Source of the DNA: Nocardia brasiliensis IFM 10847
GTDB lineage: Bacteria > Actinomycetota > Actinomycetes > Mycobacteriales > Mycobacteriaceae
DNA: 64,000 bases
Direction of reading: 5' to 3'
Assembly: GCF_000710915.1 (NCBI RefSeq)
Contig: NZ_BAUA01000118.1
Location: 1-64,000, forward strand
The position numbers and the translations under genes were made by a program. The notes beneath the pieces were generated by a model. That model did no database searches. It saw only the letters and a program-made list of their open reading frames with translations, and was not told the DNA's origin. This document shows, in pieces, positions 33,843 to 43,173 of the stretch (its first letter is position 1; every line of letters starts with the position of its first letter).

Positions 33843-36146
33843 ATGGTGAACGTGACCGACGGCTACGGGTCGAGCATCCTCGGCTATCCGCGGATCGGGC
33901 CGCATCGAGAACTCAAGCGGGCCCTCGAGGCCTATTGGCGCGGTGCGCTCGACCGCGACGAACTGCTCGCGGTGGGCCGTGACATCCAAGAACGGCAGTT
34001 CAACGAGCTGGCCGCGACCGGGCTGACCCAGGTGCCGGGCAATACCTTCTCCTTCTACGACCACGTGCTGGACAACGCCCTGTTGTTCGGCGCGGTGCCC
34101 AAGCGGTTCGAACCGTACCGCGACGAGATGGACCCGCTGGACTTCTATTTCCTGATGGCACGCGGTCGTCCCGACCTCCCGCCGCTGGAACTGGTCCGGT
34201 TCTTCGGCACGAACTACCACTACCGGCAGCCGGAATTGGAAGCGGGGACCGAATTCTCGCTGCATCCCGAGGCGCTGCTCGACGAATTCGACCGGGCCAA
34301 GGCGCAGCACATCGAGTTGCGCCCGGTGGTGCTCGGCCCGCTGTCGCTGCTGCTGTTGTCCAAGGCGGGGCAGACGCCGGGCCAGGACGAATTCGATACG
34401 GTCAGCTTGCTGGACAAGCTGCTGCCGGTGTACGAACAGCTCTTCGAGATCCTCGCCAAGCGCGGCGCGACCTGCGTGCAGCTCGACGAGCCCGCGTTCA
34501 CCAGTGAGCGCACCCCCGCCGAGCTGGCCGCGTTCGAGCGGGCCTACCAACGGCTGGCGAAGGCGCCGTTGCGCCCGCGGATGCTGGTGACCGGGCAGTA
34601 CGGCGATTTCGGTGAGGCGCTGCGCATCCTGGCTGCCAGCAATGTGGAGGCGATCGGGCTCGACCTGGCCAGCTACCGCATCCGGCCCGACGACCTGGCG
34701 GCGATCCCGGGTATTCGCCGGAAGCGGTTGTACGCCGGTGTGATCAGCGGCCGCAACGTGTGGCGCGCCGACCGCTACGTGACGCTGGAATACCTGAACC
34801 AGCTCGCGCAGGTGTGCCCCGACCTGGTGGTCTCGACCGGCACGACGCTGCTGCACGTGCCCTACGACCTGCTCATCGAGTACGACATCCCCGGCAACGT
34901 GGCCGACCGGCTCGCCTTCGCGAAACAGAAGGTGGGCGAGGTGGTTTCGCTCGCCAAGGCGCTCACCGAGGGCCCGTCGGACAAGTGGCGCAAGCGGCCG
35001 ACCGAGGTGCACTTCAAGCAGAAGCACGCGGTGCGGCAACGGGTTTACGCGGTGACGCCGGAAATGCGTTCGCGCGAACCGTACGAGGTGCGCAAGGAGG
35101 CACAGCAGGCCAGGCTGAACCTGCCGCCGGTGCCCGCGACGACGCTGGGTTCGTTCCCGCAGACCACCGCGGTCCGGCAGGCGCGCCACGAACTCGGTCA
35201 GGGCCGGCTGTCCTACGACGACTACCGCAAACGGATCGAAGCCGAGATCGAGTCGACCATCCGGTTGCAGGAAGACATCGGGCTAGACGTGCTGGTGCAC
35301 GGCGAGCACGAGCGCAACGACATGATCCAGTACTTCGCCGAGCTGCTCGACGGCTTCGCGACCACCCACTTCGGCTGGGTGCAGGTGTACGGATCCCGTT
35401 GTGTGCGACCGCCGATCATCTACGGTGACGTGTCGCGGCCCGCGCCGATGTCGGTGGAGTGGATCAGCTACGCGCAGTCGCTGACCGACAAGCCGGTCAA
35501 GGGCATGGTGACCGGACCGGTCACCATGATCGCGCGCTCGTTCGTCCGGCAGGATCAGCCGCTGCACGAGACCGCGGACCAGGTGGCGCTCGCCATCCGG
35601 GACGAACTCGCGGACCTGGAGAAGGCGGGCATCGCGATCATCCAGGTCGACGAGCCCGCGATCCGGGAGATGCTGCCGCTGCGTCCCGAGGGGCGCCCGG
35701 AGTACCTGCGCTGGGCGGTCGGCGCGTTCCGGCTGGCCACCTCCGGGGTCAAGCCGGACACCCAGATCCATACGCACATCGGCTATTCCGGCCGGGCCGA
35801 GGTGGTCGACGCGATCGAGGAACTGGACGCCGACGTCACCGCGATCGTCGCGACCCGGTCGATCGAATGGGTGGTCAACGCGCTCGAGGCGGACAGCGGC
35901 ACCGATCACGGCCTGAGTCACGGTGTCGGTCCCGGTGTCTACGAGAGCCGGTCGGCCCGCATCCCGGACATCGACGAGCTCGACGAATTGCTCACCGCTG
36001 CAGCGAAAGCCATCACGCCCGAACGACTATGGGCGAATCCGGACGGTGGTTTGAAGACCCGGCACTACTGGCAACTGGAGCCGTCGCTGCGCAACCTGGT
36101 CGCGGCAGCCCGCCGAGTCCGTCGCCGCGCACTCGCCGCCGAATAA
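33843..36146 (+). CDS. MetE-like cobalamin-independent methionine synthase homologue lacking zinc ligands
   Basis: 767 aa, full-length MetE architecture with both barrels. N-terminal SSILGYPRIGPHRELK; C-terminal substrate blocks LGSFPQTT, HGEHERNDM, WVQVYGSRCVRPP and VDEPAIRE are intact, so homocysteine and folate sites look kept. The zinc site is not: of the four ligands in E. coli MetE (His641, Cys643, Glu665, Cys726), only the His remains (THIGYS, about residue 645). The others are Gly647 (THIGYS for THMCYC), Val669 (AIVATR for TIETSR) and Gly735 (NPDGGLK for NPDCGLK). The codons GGC, GTC and GGT are unambiguous. Without zinc to activate the thiol it is unlikely to be a normal methionine synthase. 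It stands alone between two terminators. Confidence 0.9.
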   Translation: MVNVTDGYGSSILGYPRIGPHRELKRALEAYWRGALDRDELLAVGRDIQERQFNELAATGLTQVPGNTFSFYDHVLDNALLFGAVPKRFEPYRDEMDPLDFYFLMARGRPDLPPLELVRFFGTNYHYRQPELEAGTEFSLHPEALLDEFDRAKAQHIELRPVVLGPLSLLLLSKAGQTPGQDEFDTVSLLDKLLPVYEQLFEILAKRGATCVQLDEPAFTSERTPAELAAFERAYQRLAKAPLRPRMLVTGQYGDFGEALRILAASNVEAIGLDLASYRIRPDDLAAIPGIRRKRLYAGVISGRNVWRADRYVTLEYLNQLAQVCPDLVVSTGTTLLHVPYDLLIEYDIPGNVADRLAFAKQKVGEVVSLAKALTEGPSDKWRKRPTEVHFKQKHAVRQRVYAVTPEMRSREPYEVRKEAQQARLNLPPVPATTLGSFPQTTAVRQARHELGQGRLSYDDYRKRIEAEIESTIRLQEDIGLDVLVHGEHERNDMIQYFAELLDGFATTHFGWVQVYGSRCVRPPIIYGDVSRPAPMSVEWISYAQSLTDKPVKGMVTGPVTMIARSFVRQDQPLHETADQVALAIRDELADLEKAGIAIIQVDEPAIREMLPLRPEGRPEYLRWAVGAFRLATSGVKPDTQIHTHIGYSGRAEVVDAIEELDADVTAIVATRSIEWVVNALEADSGTDHGLSHGVGPGVYESRSARIPDIDELDELLTAAAKAITPERLWANPDGGLKTRHYWQLEPSLRNLVAAARRVRRRALAAE

Positions 36147-36159
36147 CCGAAAACGTTGC

Positions 36160-36187
36160 GCCGCCCTCTGTTCCGACAGGGGGCGGC
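36160..36187. terminator. Hairpin between the MetE-like and kinase genes
   Basis: GCCGCCCTCTG pairs with CAGGGGGCGGC (one wobble pair), loop TTCCGA, followed by CTTCGTT. It lies 13 bp after the MetE-like stop, between convergent genes. Confidence 0.75.
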
Positions 36188-36213
36188 CTTCGTTCGCCGA
36201 CGCCCGACTCGAC

Positions 36214-38061
36214 TCAGTCCGCGCCGAGATCCCAAAGCCGCACAGCATCGCCGCCGAGGGCGAGCAACGGGCGGGCCGGGCTGAACGCCAGCGACTGCAC
36301 AGCGCCCACCTCGCCAGAACGAGCGGCTACCGCACGGCCGGTGCGCACATCGCGGAGCAACACGTTCTGATCGTCGCCGCCGCTGGCCAGCACGGTGCCG
36401 TCCGGGCTGAACGTCACGGTGCGCACCCAGTCCGTGTGGCCCGGCCAAGGGTCGCCGATCCGTCGGCGGGTGCGCAGATCCCACAGCCAGACCGTGCTGT
36501 TCCAGTGACCGCTGGCCAGCAGGGTGCCGTCGGGGCTGAACGCCAGATCGCTGACATAGGTGCCGAGGCCGGTGAGCCGCCCCGGTTCCGGGCGACGGGT
36601 GGCGACGTTCCACAGGCCGATGGTGAATCCGACTCCGCCCGCGGCGATCAGCGTGCCGCTCGGCTGGCAGGCCACGGCGTGTATCGCGTCGTCGCCGGTC
36701 ACCGGCGGTGCGAACAGCGCCCCGTTGCCGACGTTCCAGACCCGCAGCGATTTGTCGCTGCTGCCGGTGACCAGGAGGCTGCCGTCGGGACTGAATGCCA
36801 CGGACTGCACCCAGTCGGTGTGTCCGGTAAGCGGTGGCCCGACGGGCCGCCGGGTGCGGGCATCCCACAGCCGCGCTGTGTGATCCCAACTGCCCGTGGC
36901 GATCAGCGTGCCGTCCGGGCTGAATGCCACCGCCGCGACATTCTCCCGATGACCGGTCAGCGGTCTGCCGACGGAGCGCCGGGTGCGCGGATCCCACAGG
37001 TCGACGGTGTCTGCGTTCGGAACGGCGAGCAGGGCCCCGTCCGGACTGAAGGCGAGGGACCACACATTCCCGGTGTCGCACAACAGCTCCAGCGGAACAT
37101 CGGAGGTCTGAGCGCGCGTGGCGAGCTCGACCGCTGAGCGCGGTGCGGGAGAACCGCCGCGGCCGGTGCGGTCTTCGAGTCGCCTGGTGGGCGGAAGTGG
37201 TTGCCGGACCACGGTTTCCCGCTGGGCGTAGGCCAGGATCTGATCGGCCGCGATGGCCATGGCCGTGCAGCTCGGATACCGGTCACCGGGGTCCTTGGCC
37301 ATGGCGGTGGCGATGACGTCGTCGAATCCCGGGGGCAGGCCGGGCTGGAGCGCTGTCGGTCTGGGCGGGGCGTCGTTCAGGTGCGCGCTGATCACCGCCG
37401 CTTGGTTGGTGCGCTCGAAAGGTGTTCGGCCGGTGAGGAGTTGGTACAGCGTGCAGCCGAGAGAATAGATATCGGCACGCTGGTCGCCCGGCTCGCCACG
37501 AAAGCGTTCGGGCGCGGTGTAGGCGATGCTCGCAGTGAGGCCGGACAGGGTGACGGTGTCGTCGAGCGTGCGCGCGATGCCGAAATCGGTGATCAGCGCC
37601 CGCTCCACGCCCTCGCCGTCCCGGGCGACCAGCAGGTTGGCGGGCTTGATGTCCCGGTGCAGCACACCTTGGCGGTGCGCGTAGTCGAGTCCCTGTGCGG
37701 CCTCGGCGATCAGGCGGGTCGCGCGGGGGGCGGGCAGCCGGCCCGCTGCGGCGAGGAGCTCGTTCGCATCGCCGCCGTCGACGTATTTCATCGATAGCCA
37801 GAGGTTTTCGTCGCCGGGACCGCTGCGGTCGTAGACCGGCACGATATTCGCGTGATCCAGCCTGCTGGCCAGCGCGGCCTCGCGCTCGAAACGCGCCCGG
37901 ACCCGCACGTCGGCGCTGAGCGCGTCACTGAGCACCTTCAACGCGACCTGCCGGTCGAGCCGGGGATGCCCGGCCAGATAGACGACCCCCATGCCGCCGG
38001 CACCGAGCAGACGCCGAATCGTGTAGCCCGCGAACATCGAACCCGGCTGCAACCGCACCAC
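36214..38061 (-). CDS. Ser/Thr protein kinase with C-terminal WD40 propeller
   Basis: 615 aa from the GTG at 38061 (GTG again at 38058), preceded by GAAAGG. Hanks-type kinase domain at about residues 8-270: P-loop LLGAGGMGVVYLA, VAIK-type Lys in VALKVL, HRDIKPANLL, DFGIA and YTAPERF, so it should be active. A short linker follows, then seven WD40 blades, recognisable by SFSPDG-like starts and LWD endings (LWDPRTRR, LWDARTRR, VWNVGNG, LWNVATRR, LWDLRTRR, LRDVRTGR, LWDLGAD). No transmembrane segment is visible, unlike most actinobacterial receptor kinases, so it is probably soluble with the propeller as protein-binding platform. Targets unknown. Confidence 0.93.
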   Translation of the reverse strand: MVRLQPGSMFAGYTIRRLLGAGGMGVVYLAGHPRLDRQVALKVLSDALSADVRVRARFEREAALASRLDHANIVPVYDRSGPGDENLWLSMKYVDGGDANELLAAAGRLPAPRATRLIAEAAQGLDYAHRQGVLHRDIKPANLLVARDGEGVERALITDFGIARTLDDTVTLSGLTASIAYTAPERFRGEPGDQRADIYSLGCTLYQLLTGRTPFERTNQAAVISAHLNDAPPRPTALQPGLPPGFDDVIATAMAKDPGDRYPSCTAMAIAADQILAYAQRETVVRQPLPPTRRLEDRTGRGGSPAPRSAVELATRAQTSDVPLELLCDTGNVWSLAFSPDGALLAVPNADTVDLWDPRTRRSVGRPLTGHRENVAAVAFSPDGTLIATGSWDHTARLWDARTRRPVGPPLTGHTDWVQSVAFSPDGSLLVTGSSDKSLRVWNVGNGALFAPPVTGDDAIHAVACQPSGTLIAAGGVGFTIGLWNVATRRPEPGRLTGLGTYVSDLAFSPDGTLLASGHWNSTVWLWDLRTRRRIGDPWPGHTDWVRTVTFSPDGTVLASGGDDQNVLLRDVRTGRAVAARSGEVGAVQSLAFSPARPLLALGGDAVRLWDLGAD

Positions 38062-38181
38062 GGCCAACCTTTCTCGACTGCCGAACCGGGAGCAAGAATA
38101 CGCCGGGTGAGCGGGGTGGCGCGGTGCTATCGCAGCTGGTCGGACCTTTGCCGATCGACGCACGGGGTCGGATGCGCCGGC

Positions 38182-38913
38182 TCAGTGGTTCAGGGCGGCG
38201 ACGACGAACATGAGGGCGGCGCCGAGGACGGTACAGGCCAGGGTGAGGCGGGACGGGTGTACGGCGTGCGCCTCGGGCAGGATGTCGGCGGTGGCGAGGT
38301 AGAGCAGGAAGCCGCTGAAGTAGCCGAGATAGAGGCCGACCATGCCCTCGGGCACATGGATGAGCGTGCCGACCACCGCGCCGATCACCGGTGCGATGGC
38401 GTCGAGTCCGAGCAGGGTGAGTGCGCGTTTGCGGGCGTTGCCGTAGAGCGTCGAGATGGTGAAAGTGTTGAAACCGTCGGCGAAGTCGTGCGAGATGACG
38501 GCGATGGCCACCGCCGCACCGACGGTGGCGCCCGCCTGGAAGCCGAGCCCGATACCGAGTCCGTCCAAGAAGCTGTGGAAGATCAGTCCGGCCGCGGCGA
38601 GCACGCCGACCGACTCGAAACCGTGTGTGTGCGTGCCGAATTCCTGTTCGTGGCCGGTATGGATGGCCACCGCGCGCTCGATGACGTGGATGGTGAGGAA
38701 GCCGCCGACGGCGGCGATCAGCACGGCGGGCACGCCGAGCACATCCTGCTCGGATTGTTCCAGGGCCTCGGGGATCAGATCGAAGAACACCACGCCGAGC
38801 ATCACGCCCGCGGCGAGCCCGAGCACCAGGTGTCTGCGGTCGCCGATGCGGACCGCGACGAATCCGCCGACCAGCGTGGAGCACATGGAAACCAGCGCCA
38901 GCAGAATCGCCAT
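38182..38913 (-). CDS. ZIP-family divalent metal transporter
   Basis: Membrane importer for Zn or a similar divalent ion, 243 aa with about eight helices. Metal-path motifs: HSFLDGLGIGLG in the fourth helix and SHDFADGFN in the fifth. A His-containing cytoplasmic loop (HTGHEQEFGTHTHGFES) lies between helices three and four, as is usual. The start is at the ATG at 38913, where the first helix begins. No Zur gene or box was recognised nearby. The upstream gene on the same strand starts 111 bp away. Confidence 0.85.
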   Translation of the reverse strand: MAILLALVSMCSTLVGGFVAVRIGDRRHLVLGLAAGVMLGVVFFDLIPEALEQSEQDVLGVPAVLIAAVGGFLTIHVIERAVAIHTGHEQEFGTHTHGFESVGVLAAAGLIFHSFLDGLGIGLGFQAGATVGAAVAIAVISHDFADGFNTFTISTLYGNARKRALTLLGLDAIAPVIGAVVGTLIHVPEGMVGLYLGYFSGFLLYLATADILPEAHAVHPSRLTLACTVLGAALMFVVAALNH

Positions 38914-39024
38914 CGCACCAGCATGGGCGATCGGTCGCGGCGCGCCCGGCATCTCCGATCGGCGAGTTCGTCACCCGGTTGGTCGGCCACGGTGCATCCC
39001 GCCGACAAGCGGTTCGGCGCGCGA

Positions 39025-40254
39025 CTACGCGCCTTTCGAACGATCGGTGCCGGTGAAACGGATGGTCAGCTGCCGGGCCCACTTTCGGTGCGGCTTGGGC
39101 GGCGGCGGGGGCAGCGGCGCGTCCAGGTCGACATCGGTCTGCACTTCGTAGCGCCGGATGTAGGCCCCGGCGAAAGCCTGAACCGTCGCGGTGACCGGAA
39201 TAGCGAGCAGCGCACCGGTCGCGCCGAGCAGAGCGGCGCCCGCCAGCACCGCGCCGAAGGCGACGGCCGGATGCATGTCCAGCGTGGTCGCGGTGATTCT
39301 CGGTTGCAGCACATAGTTTTCGAACTGCTGGTAGAGGACGATGAAGCCGAGGATCCACAGCGCGTCCGACGGTCCGTGCACCAGCGCCACGATGACCGGT
39401 AGTGCGCCCGCGAGGTAGGTGCCGACCGTCGGGATGAACTGCGACACCACGCCCACCCACAGCGCGAGCGCGAACGCCGAGGGCACGTCGAGCACCCGCA
39501 ACGCCACGTAGTGCGCCAAAGTCGAAGCGAGCGCGAGCAATCCGCGCGAGTAGATGTAGCCGCCGGTCTTCTGCACGGCGATATCCCAGGCGCGCAGCAC
39601 GTGCAGCTGCTTGCGCGGCGGCAGCAGCGAGCACACGGCGTTGCGGAACCGCGGGCCGTCGGCGGCGAAGTAGTACGTGAACAGCAGCACCCCGAGCGAC
39701 TGGAACACCACGCTCACCGCTTTCGTGCTGATGTCCCAGGCGTTTCCGGCCGCGCCCTCGAGGTACTTGCTCCAGTTGCTGGTGTACTTCTCGAGGTCGG
39801 TGCCGGATATGTGGGTGTGGAAGGTCCGATTGACCCAGTCGATGCCTTGATCGGCGTACTCCGGCGCGTTGTTGACCAGGGTGGTGATCTGGTCGATCAG
39901 CAGCGAGCCGAGCGTCCAGAAGAACGCGACGACCACCGAGATCAGGACGAGGAAGACCACCCCTGTCGCGAGTCCGCGCTTCATGCCGCGGCGCGCGAGC
40001 CAGTTCACCGCGGGCTCGATGGCGAAGGCCAGGAACAGCGAGACCAGCACGATGGTGAGCAAGCCTTGCAACCGGGTCAGCGCCCAGAATCCCGCGAAGA
40101 GTCCGGCCACCGTGGCCGCGGCGAGCAGGAACGCGCGCAGCAGCCACGGCGGCGGCGTGGACGTCATCTCCGCGGTGACCACGGCCTCGCCGGGCGCTAC
40201 CGGGGCCTGCGCGTCCGAGGGCGCTGGCGCGTTGTCGTCTTCTTCCGAGGCCAC
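39025..40254 (-). CDS. AI-2E family (PerM-like) membrane permease
   Basis: 409 aa, seven to eight membrane helices in the usual pattern for the family: two hairpins, a long extracytoplasmic segment with TFHTHISGTDLEKY, then the C-terminal bundle with SQFIPTVGTYLAGALPV and LYQQFENYVLQPRI, the family signature. The N-terminal 30 residues are acidic and Pro-rich, and the C-terminal tail has a Pro run followed by basic residues. Family functions include export of AI-2-like or osmotic solutes; the substrate here is unknown. The GTG start at 40254 lies 63 bp after the alcohol dehydrogenase stop on the same strand. Confidence 0.88.
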   Translation of the reverse strand: MASEEDDNAPAPSDAQAPVAPGEAVVTAEMTSTPPPWLLRAFLLAAATVAGLFAGFWALTRLQGLLTIVLVSLFLAFAIEPAVNWLARRGMKRGLATGVVFLVLISVVVAFFWTLGSLLIDQITTLVNNAPEYADQGIDWVNRTFHTHISGTDLEKYTSNWSKYLEGAAGNAWDISTKAVSVVFQSLGVLLFTYYFAADGPRFRNAVCSLLPPRKQLHVLRAWDIAVQKTGGYIYSRGLLALASTLAHYVALRVLDVPSAFALALWVGVVSQFIPTVGTYLAGALPVIVALVHGPSDALWILGFIVLYQQFENYVLQPRITATTLDMHPAVAFGAVLAGAALLGATGALLAIPVTATVQAFAGAYIRRYEVQTDVDLDAPLPPPPPKPHRKWARQLTIRFTGTDRSKGA

Positions 40255-40317
40255 ATCGCAAACGTACCCATACCGGACCGTCTCACCGCGTTATCGCCGG
40301 TACGGATACCTCGCGGC

Positions 40318-41370
40318 TCACATGGTCGAGACGTCGATGACGAACCGGTACCGGACGTCGCTGGCCACCACCCGGTCGTAGGCGCCGTCGATCTCGTCGG
40401 CGGAGATCACCTCGATCTCCGCGCCGATGCCGTGGGCGGCGCAGAAGTCCAGCATCTCCTGGGTCTGCGCGATACCGCCGATCGTCGAACCGGCCAGCGA
40501 GCGGCGCAGCCCGGTGAGGGTGAACGGCTTGATGCTCATCGGGTTCTCCGGCAGGCCGAGGATCACCAGCGTGCCGTCGAGCTTCAGCATCCTCAGGTAG
40601 GAGTCGATCGGCAGGTCCGCCGAGACGGTGTTGAGGATCAAGTCGAATTGGCCGCGCAGGTCGCGGAAGGTCTGCTTGTCGCTGGTGGCGTAGTAGTGGC
40701 TCGCGCCGAACAGCTTGCCGTCCTCCTGTTTGCTCAGCGAGTGGCTGAGCACGGTCACCTCGGCGCCCAGCGCCGCGGCGATCTTCACCCCGACGTGACC
40801 GAGCCCGCCCATGCCGATGATGGCCACCTTCTTGCCCGGCCCGGCGTTCCAGTGCCGCAGCGGCGAGAACAGGGTGACGCCCGCGCAGAGCAGCGGGGCC
40901 GCCGCGTCGAGCCCGATGCCCTCGGGAATGCCGACGACGAAGTTCTCGGTCACCACGATCTGGGTGGAGTAGCCGCCGAGGGTGTATCCGCCGGGCTGTA
41001 CCGACTCCTCGACAGGCGTGTTGTAGGTCATGGTGGCGCCGCGGACGCAGTACTGCTCCTCGTCGGCCAGACACGGGCCGCAGACGCCGCACGAGTCGAC
41101 CATGCAGCCGACCCCGACACGATCGCCCACCTGGTATTTGCGCACCGCGGAGCCGACCGCGGCGACCAGGCCCGCGATCTCGTGGCCGGGCACGCAGGGG
41201 TACTTCGTACCGCCCCACTCGCCGCGTGCGGTGTGGATGTCGGAGTGGCAGATGCCCGCGTATTTGATGTCGATCAGCACATCGTGCGGGCCCAGCTCCC
41301 GGCGTTCGATGGTCTGCTTCTCGAACGAGCCATCGGGTGCGGATATCGCGTATGCGGCTGCTGTCGTCAT
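40318..41370 (-). CDS. Zinc-dependent NADP alcohol/aldehyde dehydrogenase (AdhC/YahK type)
   Basis: 350 aa medium-chain dehydrogenase. Catalytic zinc ligands Cys in [13 protein letters not shown], His-Glu in PGHEIAG, and Cys at LLCAGVT; structural zinc loop [15 protein letters not shown] with four Cys. Nucleotide fold [13 protein letters not shown]. The [12 protein letters not shown] pattern puts it with broad-range cinnamyl-alcohol-dehydrogenase-like enzymes such as AdhC of mycobacteria. Likely reduces aldehydes with NADPH in the cytoplasm. Confidence 0.93.
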   Translation of the reverse strand: MTTAAAYAISAPDGSFEKQTIERRELGPHDVLIDIKYAGICHSDIHTARGEWGGTKYPCVPGHEIAGLVAAVGSAVRKYQVGDRVGVGCMVDSCGVCGPCLADEEQYCVRGATMTYNTPVEESVQPGGYTLGGYSTQIVVTENFVVGIPEGIGLDAAAPLLCAGVTLFSPLRHWNAGPGKKVAIIGMGGLGHVGVKIAAALGAEVTVLSHSLSKQEDGKLFGASHYYATSDKQTFRDLRGQFDLILNTVSADLPIDSYLRMLKLDGTLVILGLPENPMSIKPFTLTGLRRSLAGSTIGGIAQTQEMLDFCAAHGIGAEIEVISADEIDGAYDRVVASDVRYRFVIDVSTM

Positions 41371-41519
41371 GCATACATGCCTACCGTCGCATGCGCCCGG
41401 TTGCCAACCATGACAGGTAAACAGTTCCGTACGGCGGCGGCTCGCAGAGTCGTCGATAGCCCCCGGACATGATCATCGCCAGCCACAATGGAATGCGCAG
41501 GTGGACCGAGCGGAGAGCG

Positions 41520-42602
41520 ATGAGCGAACAACGGTATGGGGGCCGCGCGTTGGCGACGATCGTCGCCGCGCTGCTCGCGGTGGCCGGATTCCTCGGCTAT
41601 CGAGGCGAACTGCCCGGCTGGCCGCCGGGTACGGCCGAGATCGCCGCGCCGGTCGAGCTACCGCCGCCGCTCGATCCGGTCGCGGTCGCCGCCGCCGTCG
41701 ACCCGGCGCTGGTCGACATCAGCGCGTCGATGCGGCCGTTCGGGCTCGGCGCGGCCGGGTCGGGCATCGTGCTCACCGCCGATGGCCAGGTGCTGACCAG
41801 TCATCACGTGGTCAAGGGAGCCGACACGGTGACGGCGACCGATGTCGGCAACGGCCGCACCTACGACGCGATGGTGCTCGGTTACGACGCCGCCGCCGAT
41901 ATCGCGCTGCTCGCGCTCTCCGGCGCCGCCGACCTGGCGACGGCCCGCATCGGCAACTCGGCCGAATTGCACGTGCACGACGAGGTATTGGCGATCGGCA
42001 ACGCGGGCGGCATCGGCGGCACGCCGACCGCCATCCAGGGCACGCTCACCGATCTGGACAGCACCATCGTCGCGCTCAACTCCGCCGATCTGTCCCGCAA
42101 GCCGCTCACCGGCATGCTCGAGGTGGCCGCCGCGGTGAGCTCCGGGCAGTCCGGCGGCGCGCTGGCCGACCGGCACGGCGCGGTGGTCGGGGTGATCGCG
42201 GCCGCCTCCGGTGATCCGGCGCGTGCCGGGGGCAGGCCGCCGAACGGATACGCGGTGCCGATCGACACCGCGATGCAGGTGGTGCGGCAGATCCGTTCCG
42301 GCGTGCCCACCGACACCGTGCACATCGGGCCGACCGCGACTCTCGGCGTGCTGACCTCCGACGCGAAACCCGTTGGGGCACGGATCGATCTGGCCATCTA
42401 CGGGCTGCCCGCCCACGCGGCCGGGCTGACTCACGGCGAGGTGATCACGTCGGTGGACGGTCGCGCGATCACCTCGGCTCGCGCCCTGCACTCGGCGATC
42501 AACGTGCGCAAACCCGACGACGCGATTCAGCTCGACGTGACCGACACCGGCGGCAACCGCCGCACGGTGACCGTCGTGCTCGCCCGCGGCACCCCCAACT
42601 AG
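41520..42602 (+). CDS. Membrane-anchored HtrA/PepD-like serine protease with PDZ domain
   Basis: 360 aa from the ATG at 41520, which has GGAG 6 bp upstream. An N-terminal hydrophobic helix (about residues 10-27) anchors it, with the protease outside. Chymotrypsin-fold triad: His in TSHHVVKG, Asp in AADIALL, Ser in SSGQSGGAL. A PDZ-like C-terminal part has HAAGLTHGEVITSVDGRAI and INVRKPDD. Shorter than DegP-type HtrA and with a single PDZ. Likely envelope protein quality control. It is convergent with the vkor-dsbA pair, which also acts on exported proteins; only 4 bp separate the stop codons. Confidence 0.88.
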   Translation: MSEQRYGGRALATIVAALLAVAGFLGYRGELPGWPPGTAEIAAPVELPPPLDPVAVAAAVDPALVDISASMRPFGLGAAGSGIVLTADGQVLTSHHVVKGADTVTATDVGNGRTYDAMVLGYDAAADIALLALSGAADLATARIGNSAELHVHDEVLAIGNAGGIGGTPTAIQGTLTDLDSTIVALNSADLSRKPLTGMLEVAAAVSSGQSGGALADRHGAVVGVIAAASGDPARAGGRPPNGYAVPIDTAMQVVRQIRSGVPTDTVHIGPTATLGVLTSDAKPVGARIDLAIYGLPAHAAGLTHGEVITSVDGRAITSARALHSAINVRKPDDAIQLDVTDTGGNRRTVTVVLARGTPN

Positions 42603-42606
42603 CCGA

Positions 42607-43173
42607 TCAGAACAGCGACAGCCAGTAGTCCTGGAAGCGCAGGAAGATCAGCAGCAGCACCACCGCGTAGAACAGCGCGACGATGGTCCACCGCCATTCC
42701 GCGAGCACCCGCAGCGGACCGCGTGAGCCGCCCCAGAGCTGATCGGTGACCACCGCGAGCAGTGGCGTGATGATCGCCCACACCACCATGCAGTACGGGC
42801 AGAGCGCGTTGATCCGGTACAGGCTCTGGAAGATCAACCAGCAGACGAAGCCGACACCGAGCAGCGTGCCCAGCCACAGCCCGCCCCAGATCCAGCGCGG
42901 CAACCCCACCCCGGCCACCGAGAGCACCCCGAGGGTGACCACCACCGAGAAGGCCGCGATGCCGATGATCGGGTTGGGGAACCCGAACGCCGCGGCCTGG
43001 TCGGTCACCATCACCGAGCCACAGGACAGGATCGGATTGATGCTGCACGACGGGGTGTAACCCGGTTCGGTGAACAGCTTGAACCGTTCGATGGTCAGCG
43101 CCATCGAGGCCAGCCAGCCGGCCAGCCCGCCCAGGAGCAGTACCCAGGCGGCCCGGGGCGGGGCGGTGATCAC
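42607..43173 (-). CDS. Vitamin K epoxide reductase (VKOR) family membrane protein
   Basis: Reoxidises DsbA-like thiol oxidases using menaquinone. 188 aa with about five helices. Redox-active CPYC in the fourth helix region (NALCPYCMVVW) and the loop cysteines CSINPILSC after the first helix, giving the four-Cys relay of bacterial VKORs. Start overlaps the dsbA-like stop by ATGA, so they are made together, as for Rv2968c-Rv2969c in M. tuberculosis. Supplies disulfides to exported proteins. Confidence 0.93.
   Translation of the reverse strand: MITAPPRAAWVLLLGGLAGWLASMALTIERFKLFTEPGYTPSCSINPILSCGSVMVTDQAAAFGFPNPIIGIAAFSVVVTLGVLSVAGVGLPRWIWGGLWLGTLLGVGFVCWLIFQSLYRINALCPYCMVVWAIITPLLAVVTDQLWGGSRGPLRVLAEWRWTIVALFYAVVLLLIFLRFQDYWLSLF

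Noticed and set aside
39511-41472. 653-codon plus-strand frame opposite the AI-2E and alcohol dehydrogenase genes
   Set aside because: Both minus-strand genes carry clear family signatures; the plus frame has none.
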